From: Sarcocystis neurona
Taxonomy: Eukaryota > Apicomplexa > Conoidasida > Eucoccidiorida > Sarcocystidae
Assembly (NCBI GenBank): GCA_000727475.1
Contig: KL647313.1
Location: 1,035,665-1,099,664, forward strand
DNA: 64,000 bases
Reading direction: 5' to 3'
Shown here: positions 25,459 through 39,200 of the stretch, one piece after another
Numbering within the stretch: position 1 is the first letter of the stretch
Layout of the letters: each line of letters starts with the position of its first letter
The notes under the pieces: model-generated
What the model saw: the letters and a program-made list of their open reading frames with translations, nothing else
Databases searched by the model: none
Told to the model about the DNA's origin: nothing
Translations under genes and position numbers: made by a program

Positions 25459-26229
25459 CTACTCCCGACGCGACGTCTCTGGCTGCTGCCGCTGCTGCTG
25501 TGCTGCCTGCTGCTGCTGTGCTGCCTGCTGCTGCTGTGCTGCCTGCTGCTGCCGTGTCGCCTCCTGGTGTCGCTGCCCGCCGTCCTCTGCTCGAGGCTGG
25601 GTCTCGCCTGCAGCAGCAGAAGACTTCTCTCCTGGAGCAGGAGAGGAAGCAACAGCAGACGACGCAGCAGCGGCAGCAGGGGACACAGCAGCGGCAACAG
25701 AGGACACAGCAGCGGCAACAGAGGACACAGCAGCGGCAGCAGCAGAAGAAGACTCGGCAGGTGGAGCAAGAGGACGAGCCGCAGTAGCAGCAGGAGCAGG
25801 AGGGGAACTGCCGAGGGCGTGGGAAGTATGAAGGAGAGCAGCACCCGGCGCGGCAAGTCCGAAGACCCCTGCGAGGCCGGGAGCAGGTGCCGCGGGACTG
25901 CCAGGCGCACCAGCGCAACTTGCAGAAGAAAGCGGCCGCGCAGCAGCAGCAGTCGGAGGGGGAGGGGGCGGAGACTGCGGAGTTCGACGTGCCGAAGAAG
26001 AGGATGAAGGAGGAGAAGCTGCCGGTCGTCTTTGAGTAGCTGCAGGGAAAATTTTTAGTTCTTTCTTCAAAGCTTCCACACGCGCAACCGCACGTTGTTT
26101 AACGATAGCAAAAAGCTGCATTACGTCAGAAACGGCTGTGGCGGTAGGAGGCAGCAACACGTGATGCGCGCGCTTCCCGCTCTCGAACCCCACAGGCTGC
26201 TCGGCGACGTACTTCTCTTCCTCACATGC
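25459..26229 (-). CDS. AQR: Aquarius exon 15: C-terminal tail
   Basis: Opens [20 protein letters not shown] and [20 protein letters not shown], weakly similar to the human segment after TTRKNGERPSHEV ([20 protein letters not shown]). It then passes into about 190 residues of Ser/Pro/Ala/Gln repeats, including a 7-residue SSVAAAV motif and [11 protein letters not shown], to a stop at 25,459. The acceptor is a CTG-repeat-derived CTGCTGCAG, phase 0. The C-terminal end could be trimmed by a further intron. Confidence 0.75.
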   Translation of the reverse strand, partial: ACEEEKYVAEQPVGFESGKRAHHVLLPPTATAVSDVMQLFAIVKQRAVARVEALKKELKIFPAATQRRPAASPPSSSSSARRTPQSPPPPPPTAAAARPLSSASCAGAPGSPAAPAPGLAGVFGLAAPGAALLHTSHALGSSPPAPAATAARPLAPPAESSSAAAAAVSSVAAAVSSVAAAVSPAAAAASSAVASSPAPGEKSSAAAGETQPRAEDGGQRHQEATRQQQAAQQQQAAQQQQAAQQQRQQPETSRRE

Positions 26230-29200
26230 CTGCAGCAGCAGTAAGCAGCAGTAAGCAGCAGTTGCAGCAGTAAGCAGCAGTAAGCAGCAGCTGCAGCAGT
26301 AAGCAGCAGTAGCAGCAGTAAGCAGCAGCAGCAGCCGCAGTAAGCAGCAAGAAGCAGCAGCAGGAGCAGCAGGAAGCAGCAGCAGGAGCAGCAAGAAGCA
26401 GCAGCAGTAGCAGCAAGACGCAGCACAGCAGTAGCAACAGGAAGAGGCAGGAGCAGCGGGAGAACCGTCGTGAGGAGAGACGGGTCAAAGTCCTCTTCAG
26501 AAAAGTGCAAAGGCAAAAATTACTTCTTCTCTACTACACACAGGCATCCGGGAAGACACGCGGAACGGTGTCTCCGCAGTCCTCCTCATTGATACTCACC
26601 TACAGAAATCACTTGAAAAACAGGAATACACTCATATACATACATAGAGGAATACATGCACATATATATATATATGTACACACATATACATATACATACA
26701 TACATGCATACATACACATACGTACATGCATACATGTACATGCATACATATGTATATACATACATACACACCTACATACACATTACATACATACACGTAC
26801 ATACATACATGTACATACATACATGCACATACATACGAATATATATATACATAGATGCATACACACATACATACGTATATACATATTTATATATATACAC
26901 ACATATATACATAGATGCGTAAATGCAAACACATATATATACACGTGTGTCTCTGTATACGGGGGAAGAGATCGACAGATGGAAATTTCTTCCTCGCTCT
27001 CTATCTCTCTTTCTCTCTTTATAGGTGTATACACGTTTGAACGGCAGTAAACATGTATACATATATATATGTATCTATATACGTATATATGCCTACATTC
27101 ATATATATATATATAAGTAGAGTCAGTCTTCATTTGGCTGAAGCGTTCGTTGATCGGCGAGTTTCTAACCGTATTAAATATCATCAGTTTCCTCCAAAGA
27201 GAAGCAAATATTGACAGAGTACACATCTGTCAATATATATATATTCTCAGCTCCGTATCTCGGGGAACGTAGACGTGTGCGGATCTGCGTCCTCACAAAC
27301 GTATACACATGTGCACACATACACATACATATATATAGGTGCTCATATAATCTATAAAGATATACACATACACATTTATATATATAATATGTATACACTG
27401 CGTAAACATACATCTCTACATCTATCAATATATACACATACATATATATATATATGTGTATATACGCACACCCGCGCATATGTGGAGACGGAGATATATA
27501 CAGGTGTCGTTGTCTCTCTCTCTCTCTGTGTATATCCGTATCTAGGTGTATATATATATATTTTTCTATATCTGTCAGTATCTATTTATAGCTATCTATC
27601 GATATATATATATATATATGCACCTGTGAATAGTTGCATGTATATGTACAGATGGAGATATAAGACGAGATGGCCTGCTTCAGTTACACAGGAAGTGTGA
27701 CATATGTACAAACGAAGAAAGAAATTTTTGTCTGCGATGAGTAGAGAGACGGTTGTGTGGACATTGCTTTCCCGTTCCACATCTGTTCGCAGCAGTCCTC
27801 GCGCAGGCCTGCCTTCCTCCCGCGCTTTCCGGTGTACGTACACCGTTGCAGACGCTTTCATCTCTCTATCTCTCTCACCTGCGGCCCGTCTAATATTCCC
27901 CGCCGGCCGGCACAGCCCTCCCTGCTGCCGCTGCTGCTTGCACGACTCTGCCCTCCTGCTGCTGCTGCTTGCAAGACTCACTGCTGCTGCAAGTGCTGCC
28001 GCCTGTGGGGGGGTCGCGTAGACACTGCAGCAGCCGCAGAGGCAGCAGCTGGAGGCTCTGCGCAGGCGACGTGAGGCCGCGCCGCGCGTCGTTCTCTGGT
28101 GTACGTACACCTGGCGGCGAGCGCAATGCGGTGTACAGACACTCGCGGGCTCCAAACAAAAAGGACAGCACGCCTGCACGCCTATCGCCCCCGCCTCTCT
28201 CCTCTCCCTCCTCCTTCTCCTCGAGATTTCTTTCGACATCTACACGCATCTTCCCCCTCTTTTTCTTTTTTTCCCTTTTCCTTCTTCTTTCTCTCTGTCT
28301 TCTCTCGCTCCTTCCCTTCCTCTCTTTTTCTCTTTCTCTTTCTGTCTCTCTCCGACTGGTGTGGCGGAGGAAGACGTTTTCCTTGTCAGTTTCCCTTCCT
28401 TACCTTCCTAGATGTGGAAAAGGAGTCTTCGTCAAGTTGAAGACAGAGCTGCAGCGGCCTGCGGGCGAACTGTCGCATCACCGGCCGCATCTCGACGCAG
28501 TTGCTGAACAGCTGCCACCTTCCGAAAACGTACAGTCCTGTCAGTGGAGGAGACACGGAGACAGACAGACGGAGACAGACAGAGACAGGGACATATGCGC
28601 CGCCAGAGAAGAATACTAAGAGACACAAAAACAGCTGCTGCAAACGGAGACACACACACATACACATACATGCGCCACTCTTTGACTGTCGATTTGTCTA
28701 CACAAAAATGTGAGAAGAAGGAAAATGCGTTCACTCCTTCTTTTATTCCCTCAAGCACCCGCCTCCCGTTGACAAAACTGCCCTGTCGCAGCTCTTCTTC
28801 TCTCTCGCTTTCCCAAGAAATTATCTCCACACAAACACATAAATAAAAGAGTGGAAGACTCAGTCAAAACTTGTACTCACGTCGCCTACAACCGCACATA
28901 CATGTGCATACGTGTGTGCACCATATGTGTAGGTCTATGGAGACCTGTGTATTATATCTGCTACGTATACATATATCTACATTTATGTGAACTGATATAT
29001 TCTTGCTCTCTGTACTTATCTGCACCTGTATATTTATCTCTACATCTATCTATCCCTGTACCCTTATCTCTGTATATATACGTATACATAGAGTCAAGAG
29101 ATATATGTATATATAGAGAGAGAAGGCAAGAGAAGGAACGGTAGATATTCTCCTACCGAGGAAAGCGAACTTCAACGTCGTCTCCTGCATATACAAAATT

Positions 29201-32200
29201 TTCGTGGTTTGACACATTTACCAATGAATACACAAGTTCATCACCTGCACATACACATACACGTATACGAGTGTTTGCAGAGGGAGACGGGAGAGAAAAG
29301 CGACTACACCGCGAGTTTCCCCCCTTCCGTCCCCTTCCCCCGGCGGAGAGGAGGAGGACATGTCTTCCCCTCTACACCACCTCTTCTTTTTTTTTCGCAA
29401 GTGAAAGCGAGAGGCATCTGCAGGGGCCGAAAGAGAGAAGAAGCGCAGGCGAAAGTTGTGGACGTTCGCGCAGAAACTCGCCCGGGAGGACCGCACGTGT
29501 GTGCAGGCCCGTCTCCTCAGCGTGCGCGCGCGTTTTTCTGCCATTCGGAGCGACGACCACGGCGGCCGTGGGGGGAGGTGCGCAGGTGAAGGACAGAAAA
29601 GGGGAGAAGGCGAGGAAAGGCGGGCACAAAAGAAAGAAGACAACGGAAACGAAGAAAGGCACGTTAAGAAGGTGCAGCTTGCGGAAAAGAAGGAAAACGT
29701 GGGCAATCACACACACACACAGAGACACAGAGAGACGGAGACACCCAGCCAGAGACGGAGACACCCAGCCAGAGAGGGAGACACCCCGCCAGAGAGGGAG
29801 ACGCCCCGCCAGAGAGGGAGACGCCCAGAGGGAGGGAGACAGAGAGAGACACCCCGACAGAGCGGGAGACACCGCGACAGAGAGGGAGACACCCCCACAG
29901 AGGGANNNNNNNNNNNNNNNNNNNNNNNNNNNNNNNNNNNNNNNNNNNNNNNNNNNNNNNNNNNNNNNNNNNNNNNNNNNNNNNNNNNNNNNNNNNNNNN
30001 NNNNNNNNNNNNNNNNNNNNNNNNNNNNNNNNNNNNNNNNNNNNNNNNNNNNNNNNNNNNNNNNNNNNNNNNNNNNNNNNNNNNNNNNNNNNNNNNNNNN
30101 NNNNNNNNNNNNNNNNNNNNNNNNNNNNNNNNNNNNNNNNNNNNNNNNNNNNNNNNNNNNNNNNNNNNNNNNNNNNNNNNNNNNNNNNNNNNNNNNNNNN
30201 NNNNNNNNNNNNNNNNNNNNNNNNNNNNNNNNNNNNNNNNNNNNNNNNNNNNNNNNNNNNNNNNNNNNNNNNNNNNNNNNNNNNNNNNNNNNNNNNNNNN
30301 NNNNNNNNNNNNNNNNNNNNNNNNNNNNNNNNNNNNNNNNNNNNNNNNNNNNNNNNNNNNNNNNNNNNNNNNNNNNNNNNNNNNNNNNNNNNNNNNNNNN
30401 NNNNNNNNNNNNNNNNNNNNNNNNNNNNNNNNNNNNNNNNNNNNNNNNNNNNNNNNNNNNNNNNNNNNNNNNNNNNNNNNNNNNNNNNNNNNNNNNNNNN
30501 NNNNNNNNNNNNNNNNNNNNNNNNNNNNNNNNNNNNNNNNNNNNNNNNNNNNNNNNNNNNNNNNNNNNNNNNNNNNNNNNNNNNNNNNNNNNNNNNNNNN
30601 NNNNNNNNNNNGGGACACACAGAGAGAGACGGGGACACACAGAGAGAGACAGAGGCACCCCGACAGAGGGGGAGACACCCCCACAGAGGGAGACACCCCG
30701 ATGGAGGGGGAGACACCCAGAGAGATGCGGGGATACCCAGAGAGAGACAGAGGCACACAGAGAGGGAGACAGAGGCACACAGAGAGAGAGATGGAGGCAG
30801 AGACAGAGAGACGGAGACACCCAGACAGAGAGACGGAGACACCCAGACAGAGAGACGGAGACACCCAGAGAAAAACCAACGACAGTAGCTGTAACGAAAG
30901 AAGAAGAAGAAAGCAAGAAGAACGACACATGAATCACCGACTCGAGAGAGAGAAGAAGTTCTACGACGACTTCCTTGCTCCGTCTGAGTTCCCCTTGTCC
31001 ACCTGCTGCTGCTACTACATGAAGTACCCTACTAAACGACTTTTTCAGCAAAAACCACGACACATACGAATAGGAACATACTACACAGAAACTCCTCCCC
31101 TCCTTCTTCTCTCTCACTCTCCTTCTCCTTGTCCTCCTACAATAATTACTACTGCTGCCATCTCTCCTCCACCTGTGCGACAACTCCACCACTTCGACGA
31201 CGACGCCTACGGCCCTCATATTTCATACTGCGCTACTACTACTCGGGCTTTCCTACTTCTATCCTCTACTACTCCTCCTACTCCTCCCCCTACCACTACT
31301 ACTACTATTACCGGTAAAACTACTCCTCCTCCTCCTCCTACTCCTCCTCCCCCTACTCCTCCTCCTCCTACTACACCTATTCTCACTATTAGTACTACTG
31401 CTACTACTACTATTCCCACTCCTACTATACTATTCCTCCTCCTCCTACTCCTACTACTACTAGTACTAGTATTACTACGGCTACTAACTACTACGGAGGA
31501 GTACTTCTATCGTCTATTACTACTACTCCTACTACTATAACTGCTACTGTTAGTACTACGGCTATTTACTACCCACTTTATCGTCTACTCCTCCTCCTCC
31601 TCCTCCTCGCACTCCTGCCACTACTACTAGTAGTAGTAAAGCTCGCGCTATTCCTGCCCACCTACGGCAACCCCTGCCAGTAGTAGGACGACTCCTGCTA
31701 TTACTACCCTTCCTCGTAGGAGTACTACTACTACGACTCCTACCCCTACATATTATTAACACTCCTACTACTACTCCTGCTGCTCCTCCTCCTCCTCCTC
31801 GTGCTGGTACTCTCCTCCTCCTCCTACTACTGGCACTAGGACTACTATTAGTTCTATTAATACTACCACTCCTGCTCTTCCTCCTGGTTCTGCCCCTCCT
31901 TCTACTCCTCCTACTACAAATGCAGTCATCTTTTCTACTGCGACACTACTCCTGTACTACTTCTCTACCATACTCCTCCTGCTACTACTCCTCCGCCTAC
32001 TACAACTAGAACACCTTTTCCTCTTCCTGTAGAAGAAGTCGTGAGAAGAGACGCTATAAATGTTGCTACTTTCCTCTCCGTCTGTCGAGAGCTGTGATGT
32101 TGCGCGAGGGCCTCTCCTAGCCGCATTCGTGCCCTTCAACAAATTTCCCTCGTAGTAGTACTCCCACTACTTCTACTAGTACTGCTAGGAGGAAGACTGC

Positions 32201-35200
32201 TGCTGAGAAGACCACCTTCGTATAGAAACCGGGACGAGGCGGACACCGAAGACGAAGAGGGGAGACAGAAGGGAAAGCAGAAGAGGCGGAGACACGAGAC
32301 GGGGGACAAAACAGGAGCGAATCGCAGGGGACTCGGACGCACCAGAGGAAGCACAAGACGAACAAGAAGCGGATCAACAACCAGGAGAAGCAGCAGAAGA
32401 AAAGACGAAGAAGAAGAGAAGGAGAGACGTGAAAAAACAGAACGCGAGAAGTGCCTCAGCAGAGGACGCCGTGCAGCTGGGCTCGAGAGACACACACACA
32501 TGCCATACATCGAAGAAGAGAAAGAAGAGAAGGACATCCAAACTGCGAGGAGGAGCCGATGCAGACGCAAATGGAAGACGACGGCCACTTCAAAAAATAG
32601 CGAGCAGCCACAAACGAGAAGAAGTTCGGGAAAGGAAGAGAGAGACAAGTAAAAGAGGACAGAACACTTGGGGACAGAAGGGGGGGAACTCGGAGACAGC
32701 AACAAGAAGAAGAGAATCTACGGAAGAAAGGAGAGGAAGAATTTGAAGAGGAAAGGAGAGGAACTCAGAAGGAACAGGAGAAAACGTCCTAGGACGGGAA
32801 AGGAGAAGAAGAACCTCGAGAAGAGGAGAAGAACTTGAAGAGAAAAGGAGAAGAACGTGGAGAGCAGAACAGTTCAGCAAGAGAGAGGAACGCCTACCGA
32901 GACGCGCTCTTGAGACAGCGACGATGAGACGTCGCATGTCACGAAGGTGACCCGCTCTCTCCGTCCTCACGAGCGACAGTAACACATCTGCAGCAGCAGC
33001 AGCAACAGCAGCAGCAACAGCAGCAGCAACAGCAGCAGAAGCCTCATTTCCAGGAATTGAGCAAAAGACTTTTCCCGCACAAAGTAGGGAAGCCAGAGCC
33101 TTCCTCCCTTCGCTCCGTCCTCTGCGAAGATTAAAGCAAGAAGCCTCGCAGCAAGCGCCAGCTCGTACCCGTGCGCGCGACCCCATACAAATCTCCACCT
33201 CCTCTGTCACTTTCAAGCCGCAAAAATCGTCTCCGTTTTCTTGCCCTCCTTTTTTTTTCTTCTTCTTCTTCTCTGTCTTCTTTTCCTTCTCCTTTATCTC
33301 CACCTTCTTCCTTCTCTGTTTCTTCTCCTCTTCTTCCCAGTACATTCTTATCAATGTTTGTGTCTATGTACACATATATATATAGTGTATATATATACGT
33401 ATATACACATGTACATATACACATATATATATGTATATATGAATGTCTACTCACTATGTCAACATCTGTGTGCCTGTTGACTATCAGTCTCATTCGGACG
33501 CCCGTCTTATCAATGTCTATGTCTACGCACATACATATATATACATATGTCTACGTACATATATACGTACATATATATATATATGTAAAACTAGAGGAGA
33601 TATGAGTACCTGTGTGCCTGTTGAATGTCAGGTTTATTCGTGCGCATGTCTTACAGTCGCTTTGCATGCCTTGAAAGCGGTCCACGGTGGCGACGTGCTT
33701 GGGGAGGCCGATGGCCGGGTTCCACGCACAGCGCTGAGCGAGGATTTCTTCGAGCAGGGCAAGTTGCCCGTTGTACGTGGTCAAAATTGCGATGCTTTCT
33801 CGTGGGTAGCCAAGCAAACGCATGTACATGTAGAGGGCGACGACGTACTCCGCCTCGCCGAGATTCTGGTAGAAGTGGGGCAGCGGAGCCGTCTCCCCTC
33901 CCCCCCCTCCCCCCGGGGCAGCAGCCGTCGAAGCTGCGCCACCGCTTCCGCCCACGTCTACGAACTGATACACGTACGCGAAGCCTGGGTTCGCTAGCAG
34001 GAACCTCTGCTGCTGTTCCACGTGGGGCAGAGGCTCTAGCCCTCTTTCATATCTCCACGAATATAGCGCCGCCAGGGATGCGCGCGCCCGCCCTTGTCTG
34101 TCGAGTTCGACGCACGGGGACCGCAGCCGCACGAAGCGAGAAAAGAGCGACTGATCCAGACGCCCGTGTCTCTGCAGCGCCTGTACGACGACACACGCAG
34201 CGGGGTCGTCCGACAAACAGACGCATATAAAAAAGTGGCGGCTCGGGGGGGGGAGGGCATGAACAGAGACCGAGCCAGAAAGTGCGAGACAGCAGTGCGC
34301 GACAGGGACCCGCGCACAGAGCGAAGCCGACAGCTGCAGACATAGACACACAAATTTGAGAGACACAGACGGAGCGGAAGAGGGGAGGGGAGACGGAAGA
34401 AGTAGACACACGGAGAGACACGGGAGACGGCCCCAGCCACAGAGAGCGAGACACAGACACAGACACATACAGACAGCGTAAGGGGCCCCGTCGCTGTCCC
34501 CGAGCGGACGACTGCACTGCTCCGCTCTGCTGCTGCTGCTCACGCACATACCTATTTACAAATACATACATAGATATATATACAGGTGACTTGATCCTTT
34601 TGTCTGCATGTGATAGAAAGAAATGCAAGTGCATGCCCGAGCGTCGGCGCCCAGGGGCTCGCGCGGAAGAAATCTTCGCTGCTGCTGCTAGGGGCACACG
34701 CTGGTGCTCCGCTGTTCCACAGTTTTTAGTAGAGAAGGGGTCGACGCTGTTGCTGCTGCTGCTGCCGGCAGACTGCCTGGCTGTCACATGCGTTAAACGC
34801 AGAGAGAGGGACAGACACAGCAGCAGCACGGCGGTGGCGTGGCCGTCTCCGCCCTCGAGAGAGCCGCTTCCCAACAATGCCGTGCGCGTGGTCTACTCGC
34901 GGAGAAAGAGGGAAGCAGCAGGGAGGAGAGGCGGTGCTTGGCAGGGCGTCTAGAGACCGTACTGTGCTGCGAGGTCGTCGAGAAGACTGTCGCAGGGGTG
35001 CGTCTCGAATCTTCGGGTGTACGTACACACGACAACCTGCTGCTGCGACCCACGCAGGTGTGGGGTCTCTCGCTGAGCCGAGAAATGCATGCGGGCGCAT
35101 GCCTGTCTGTCTGCGGCGATGTACGTACACCTGTTGACACCTTGTCTGTCTGTCTGTGCGCGGTCGTGGACGCGGTGTAGGTACACTTCACTCCACCCCC

Positions 35201-36215
35201 CTGTCTGTCTGCTGTGGTGTACGTACACCTGGCGCACACCGCCTGGGGGGAAGATGGTAGTCACTAGTCCACAGAAACTGTGGCTCACCAAAGTCACAGA
35301 GACACATCTTTGTGATGCGCAAATATTTCTGTCAGTAATACCGAAAAGTGTGTGTGAATATAGATAGAACAGCCCTACAGAAATGGGGAAATATCTCTGG
35401 TACATATCTATGTACACAAAGAGATACACGAATATATATATATATATATATATATCATACACAGACACATATACAGAGGTACACAAACCACGGTGTATAT
35501 GTAGATCTCTATATGTAGAGAGAGACAAACCAAGTCGCATACATACATCTATATACAAATACTTTGCATGCATATACATGTTGATAAATCTCCTTGTATA
35601 CGTAGATATATTTATAGAGAGAGAAACACACACATACATACATACATACATACATACATACATACATACATACACGCATACACAGACAGATGAATTTGCA
35701 CAAATTGGCAGATAAGAGAGATGAGTAAATAAATTCGCGCGTAGAGATGAACACACATGTAGGTGTGTATTTCCATAGACCGATGCGCAAGTATAGACAC
35801 GCAACGGATAAAGTGAGAATACAGACATACAGGGAGAGATAGAGAGGTGAACAAGTTTTGCTGACGCAGACACAGAGAGGAAAAGGCAGAGTGGGGTGGG
35901 TCACGCAACCGGATAAGACGAAGAATTTACATACACGTAGACACGTACGCGAAACTTCCATACTTCACCTGCGGGCACATATATACGTGGCTGTTTGTAC
36001 TACACAGCTACGTATCTGTATATCACTACCTGCATGTACACATATACATGCATGTACCTATATATCTATACACACATGCGTATATCCCCTTCTATACATG
36101 TCCTATCCATCTCTCTCTCTGTCCATATACATATATCTAAATCTACTTCTATTAATCTACCAACATGTATATGGGTATATATAGATGGGTCTTTTATACA
36201 TGTCCTATCGATCTC

Positions 36216-36246
<31 letters not shown>

Positions 36247-39200
36247 CATACATATATATATACATATATATATACATATATATACATATATCTAAATCTA
36301 CTTATATCTACCTACCTACACGTCTATGGGTATATATAGATGGGTGTTTAAGTATGCAGAGATACCTCCGCAGAGGTCCTATCCACACAGATGTGCACCT
36401 GCACTGTTACACACCCCCTCTATATCTATATGTATATATGTATGTGTATCTATCTCTCCATATATATATATATATATATGGGGACATATTCTTACATACA
36501 TTTGTCTCTATACACTGACACCTACACAACACGTACACATATATACCTATCTCTCTGCATATATATACATATATATGTGTATGTATTGGTTAACATTGAC
36601 ACGTGTACGTGCATACGGATATATGCCGACTTTTCGTTTTTCTCTTTTTATTTGTTCTCCCTTTTCTTTTCCTCTTCTCTTTCATTTCCGTGGTCTTCTT
36701 CTCTCAAGAGACGACGTTACTGCACTCAACGCAGTTCCCCCCCCCACCCGCAGGACTCGCAGACGCAAAGACGTTTCTCAGAAAACAAAAATATCTTCCT
36801 TTCCCTCGTCTCTTCTTCTATTCTCTTTTTTCTCTTTTTCCCCTTTTCTTCTTTTTCTCTTCTTCTCTTTTTCGTTTCGTTCCCTTTTTTGGCTCTCCTG
36901 TCCACCCTCCTTTCTGTTGCTGCTCCTCCGTCTCCCGTCTCCTGTCTCTGCCCTTTTCTTCGTCTGTCTCGTCTCGAAGAGGACGCTGCGTCCCTCTCAT
37001 TTCATAAGGTTGCTGCTCCTTTGTCTTTCGTCTATTGCGGCTGCCTCCCTCCACTTCTTCGTCTTCCCCTCTCTACCCTTTCGCTTTCCGCTTCGCTTTC
37101 CCGCACACGAGGCGTCTCCCCCCTCTGTAGGGGAACTTCCTCGATTTCCTCTCTCGCTGCCTCCGCCGGTTTCGAAGTATCCTCCCCTCTACAACACACG
37201 TAGACTTCTTTTGTTCTCTCTGCTGTCTCTCTGTTCTTCTCCTCCTCTTCGCTTTTCCTCCGCACGTACAAGATGCTTGATGATCGGTGGCAGCTGGTGG
37301 TGGTCCCCGAGCAGCACGACCCGCTTCAGCCGGGAGACGCCGGTGGCCAGGTCCCGCTGCTGCAGCAGCATGGGAATGAACGTCTCCACCTCCAAGATTT
37401 GTGCGGCTTCTTCGACAATCAAACTGTCGTATTGAAACTGCTGTTCGACCAGCGTCTCACGCGTCACTGCTGCATGCGTGCACGTCATTGCAATAATCCG
37501 CGCGTGACACCTGCACACGGCACAACAGCAGCAGCAGCAACCGCAGCAGCAGCAGCAGCACCAGCAGCAGGCGCCAATTCAAAGAAGAGTCGCGCAACTG
37601 CCCATAGGGAAATGGAGACGAAATAGGAAGCGAGCAGGCAAGAGAAGAGCAATAAGAAAAGAGGCGAAGAAGGAGAAGGACATGGACGAGGTGGGACAGA
37701 AAGAGAATCAGAAGACGAAACGAGCAGGCACGAGCGGCGCAGGCGCGCAGCACGTGCGTCGCCTCAGTAACAGCAGAATCGCACGGGCGGGAACAAGAAG
37801 TTGCGGCAGCAGCAGCAACAAAGAACGCATGCAGCAGCAACACGGACGCAGCGCAGGCAGCGTCCCACAACACATATGCAAAACGAGCTGCAGCAAAAAC
37901 GGAGAGAAAGACAGCACGGACGCTACAAAAATATACCCTTCCCGCTGCTGCTGTAGCTCTGAAATTGCCCTTCCCGCAGCTCCTGCCGCCCCTCTGGCGC
38001 TTCGAAGCTGCTCTTGCTGCCGTCGAACTCTCCTTCTGCTGCTGCGCCTACGCTTTTGCGGCGACGCTCCTGCTACTGTACATCTGCTGCTGCGTTTCTG
38101 TTGTTGCTGCTGCTTCTTCCGCTTCCCCAGTGCTGTTGCTGCGTTTGTGCTGCTGCTGCTTCTTCTTCCCCACTGCTGCTGGGTTTAGCTGCTGCTGCTG
38201 CTTTGTTTTGACTAACGTGAGGAGGTAATTTGCTCGGTCATTTGTCGAACGGAGCAGTTCGAAAGCCTTGCACTTTTGAATTTCCTTGAAGAGAGAGATG
38301 ATGTAGCGGAAGCAGCTCTCTGCTGTTGCTTCGTCTGCAGCTGCGTTGCCCGTGAAGAGCGGCTGCGGAGCATCAGAGAAGAACGCGGTGAAGGGGAACA
38401 GAGTCTCGGCGTAGCTGCAGCCGTACGCGTCGATCGCCTCCTGCCGCATGCATCGGACACATCCACACGAGCAGCAGAATGAAATGCCGCACGAAAGCCT
38501 CTCTACCTACACAAATAGATAGAGACACACCCAGGAACGGGGAGACGGGTGTCTCAACGCATGTGCTGCTGCTGATGTGTCCACCGCGTCCTCCCCTGCT
38601 GCGCGTGTGTTGTAACACACACACGTGGACAAACAGAAAAAGAGAGACCAATACACAGAGGCGTTTCTCTTCTCTTTTCTGAAAGCCCACAGCAGGAGAA
38701 GAACTTCCCTTCTTCGAAAGTAGGCGTCGTCCACACACACGTGTATCTATGTCTCCACACCCCCATGCAGGAGATTATATCTGCAAATCTGCAAGTGGAC
38801 GGTGTTTGTTTGGTGGACAGCGGCGGTATGCACAGGAAGGGGGGCGTCTCGTCTCCCCGTCTCCCTTCCTCCTGCGCGTCTCCCTGCGTCTCTCTGTCTC
38901 CGAAGCAAATCAGAAAAAAAAAACTGCCGCAGATAAAAAGACTTCGGGTCCTTCCACCTAAATAAACGTACACGAAAAGCGATCTCTGTAGACGTCTGCT
39001 TCCTTACACACAGATACACATATACACAGATATACACATGCACAGATATACACATACACAGATACATTCATATATATAAATAGGCATGTATGTTCATAGA
39101 AGATGTACGTATATACAACTATACATATACATATATACATATGTGAATAGAAACGTATGTGTCTACATACATATGTATGAATACACATCTATACACTTCT

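Larger units (their letters stand above)
26230..28403 (-). other. Aquarius intron 14 with CAG and ATAC repeats
   Basis: Contains CAGCAGTAAG-type repeats (26,230-26,420), a long ACATAC/TA microsatellite (26,640-27,110 and 27,300-27,640) and two exact palindrome copies near its 5' side. No gene seen. Confidence 0.6.

Noticed and set aside
29271..31540. Very long open frames on both strands across the purine minisatellite
   Set aside because: They run through a run of N and repeat units. Their Glu/Arg/Asp or Ser/Leu/Val composition follows from the repeat in every frame, and the region lies inside an Aquarius intron.
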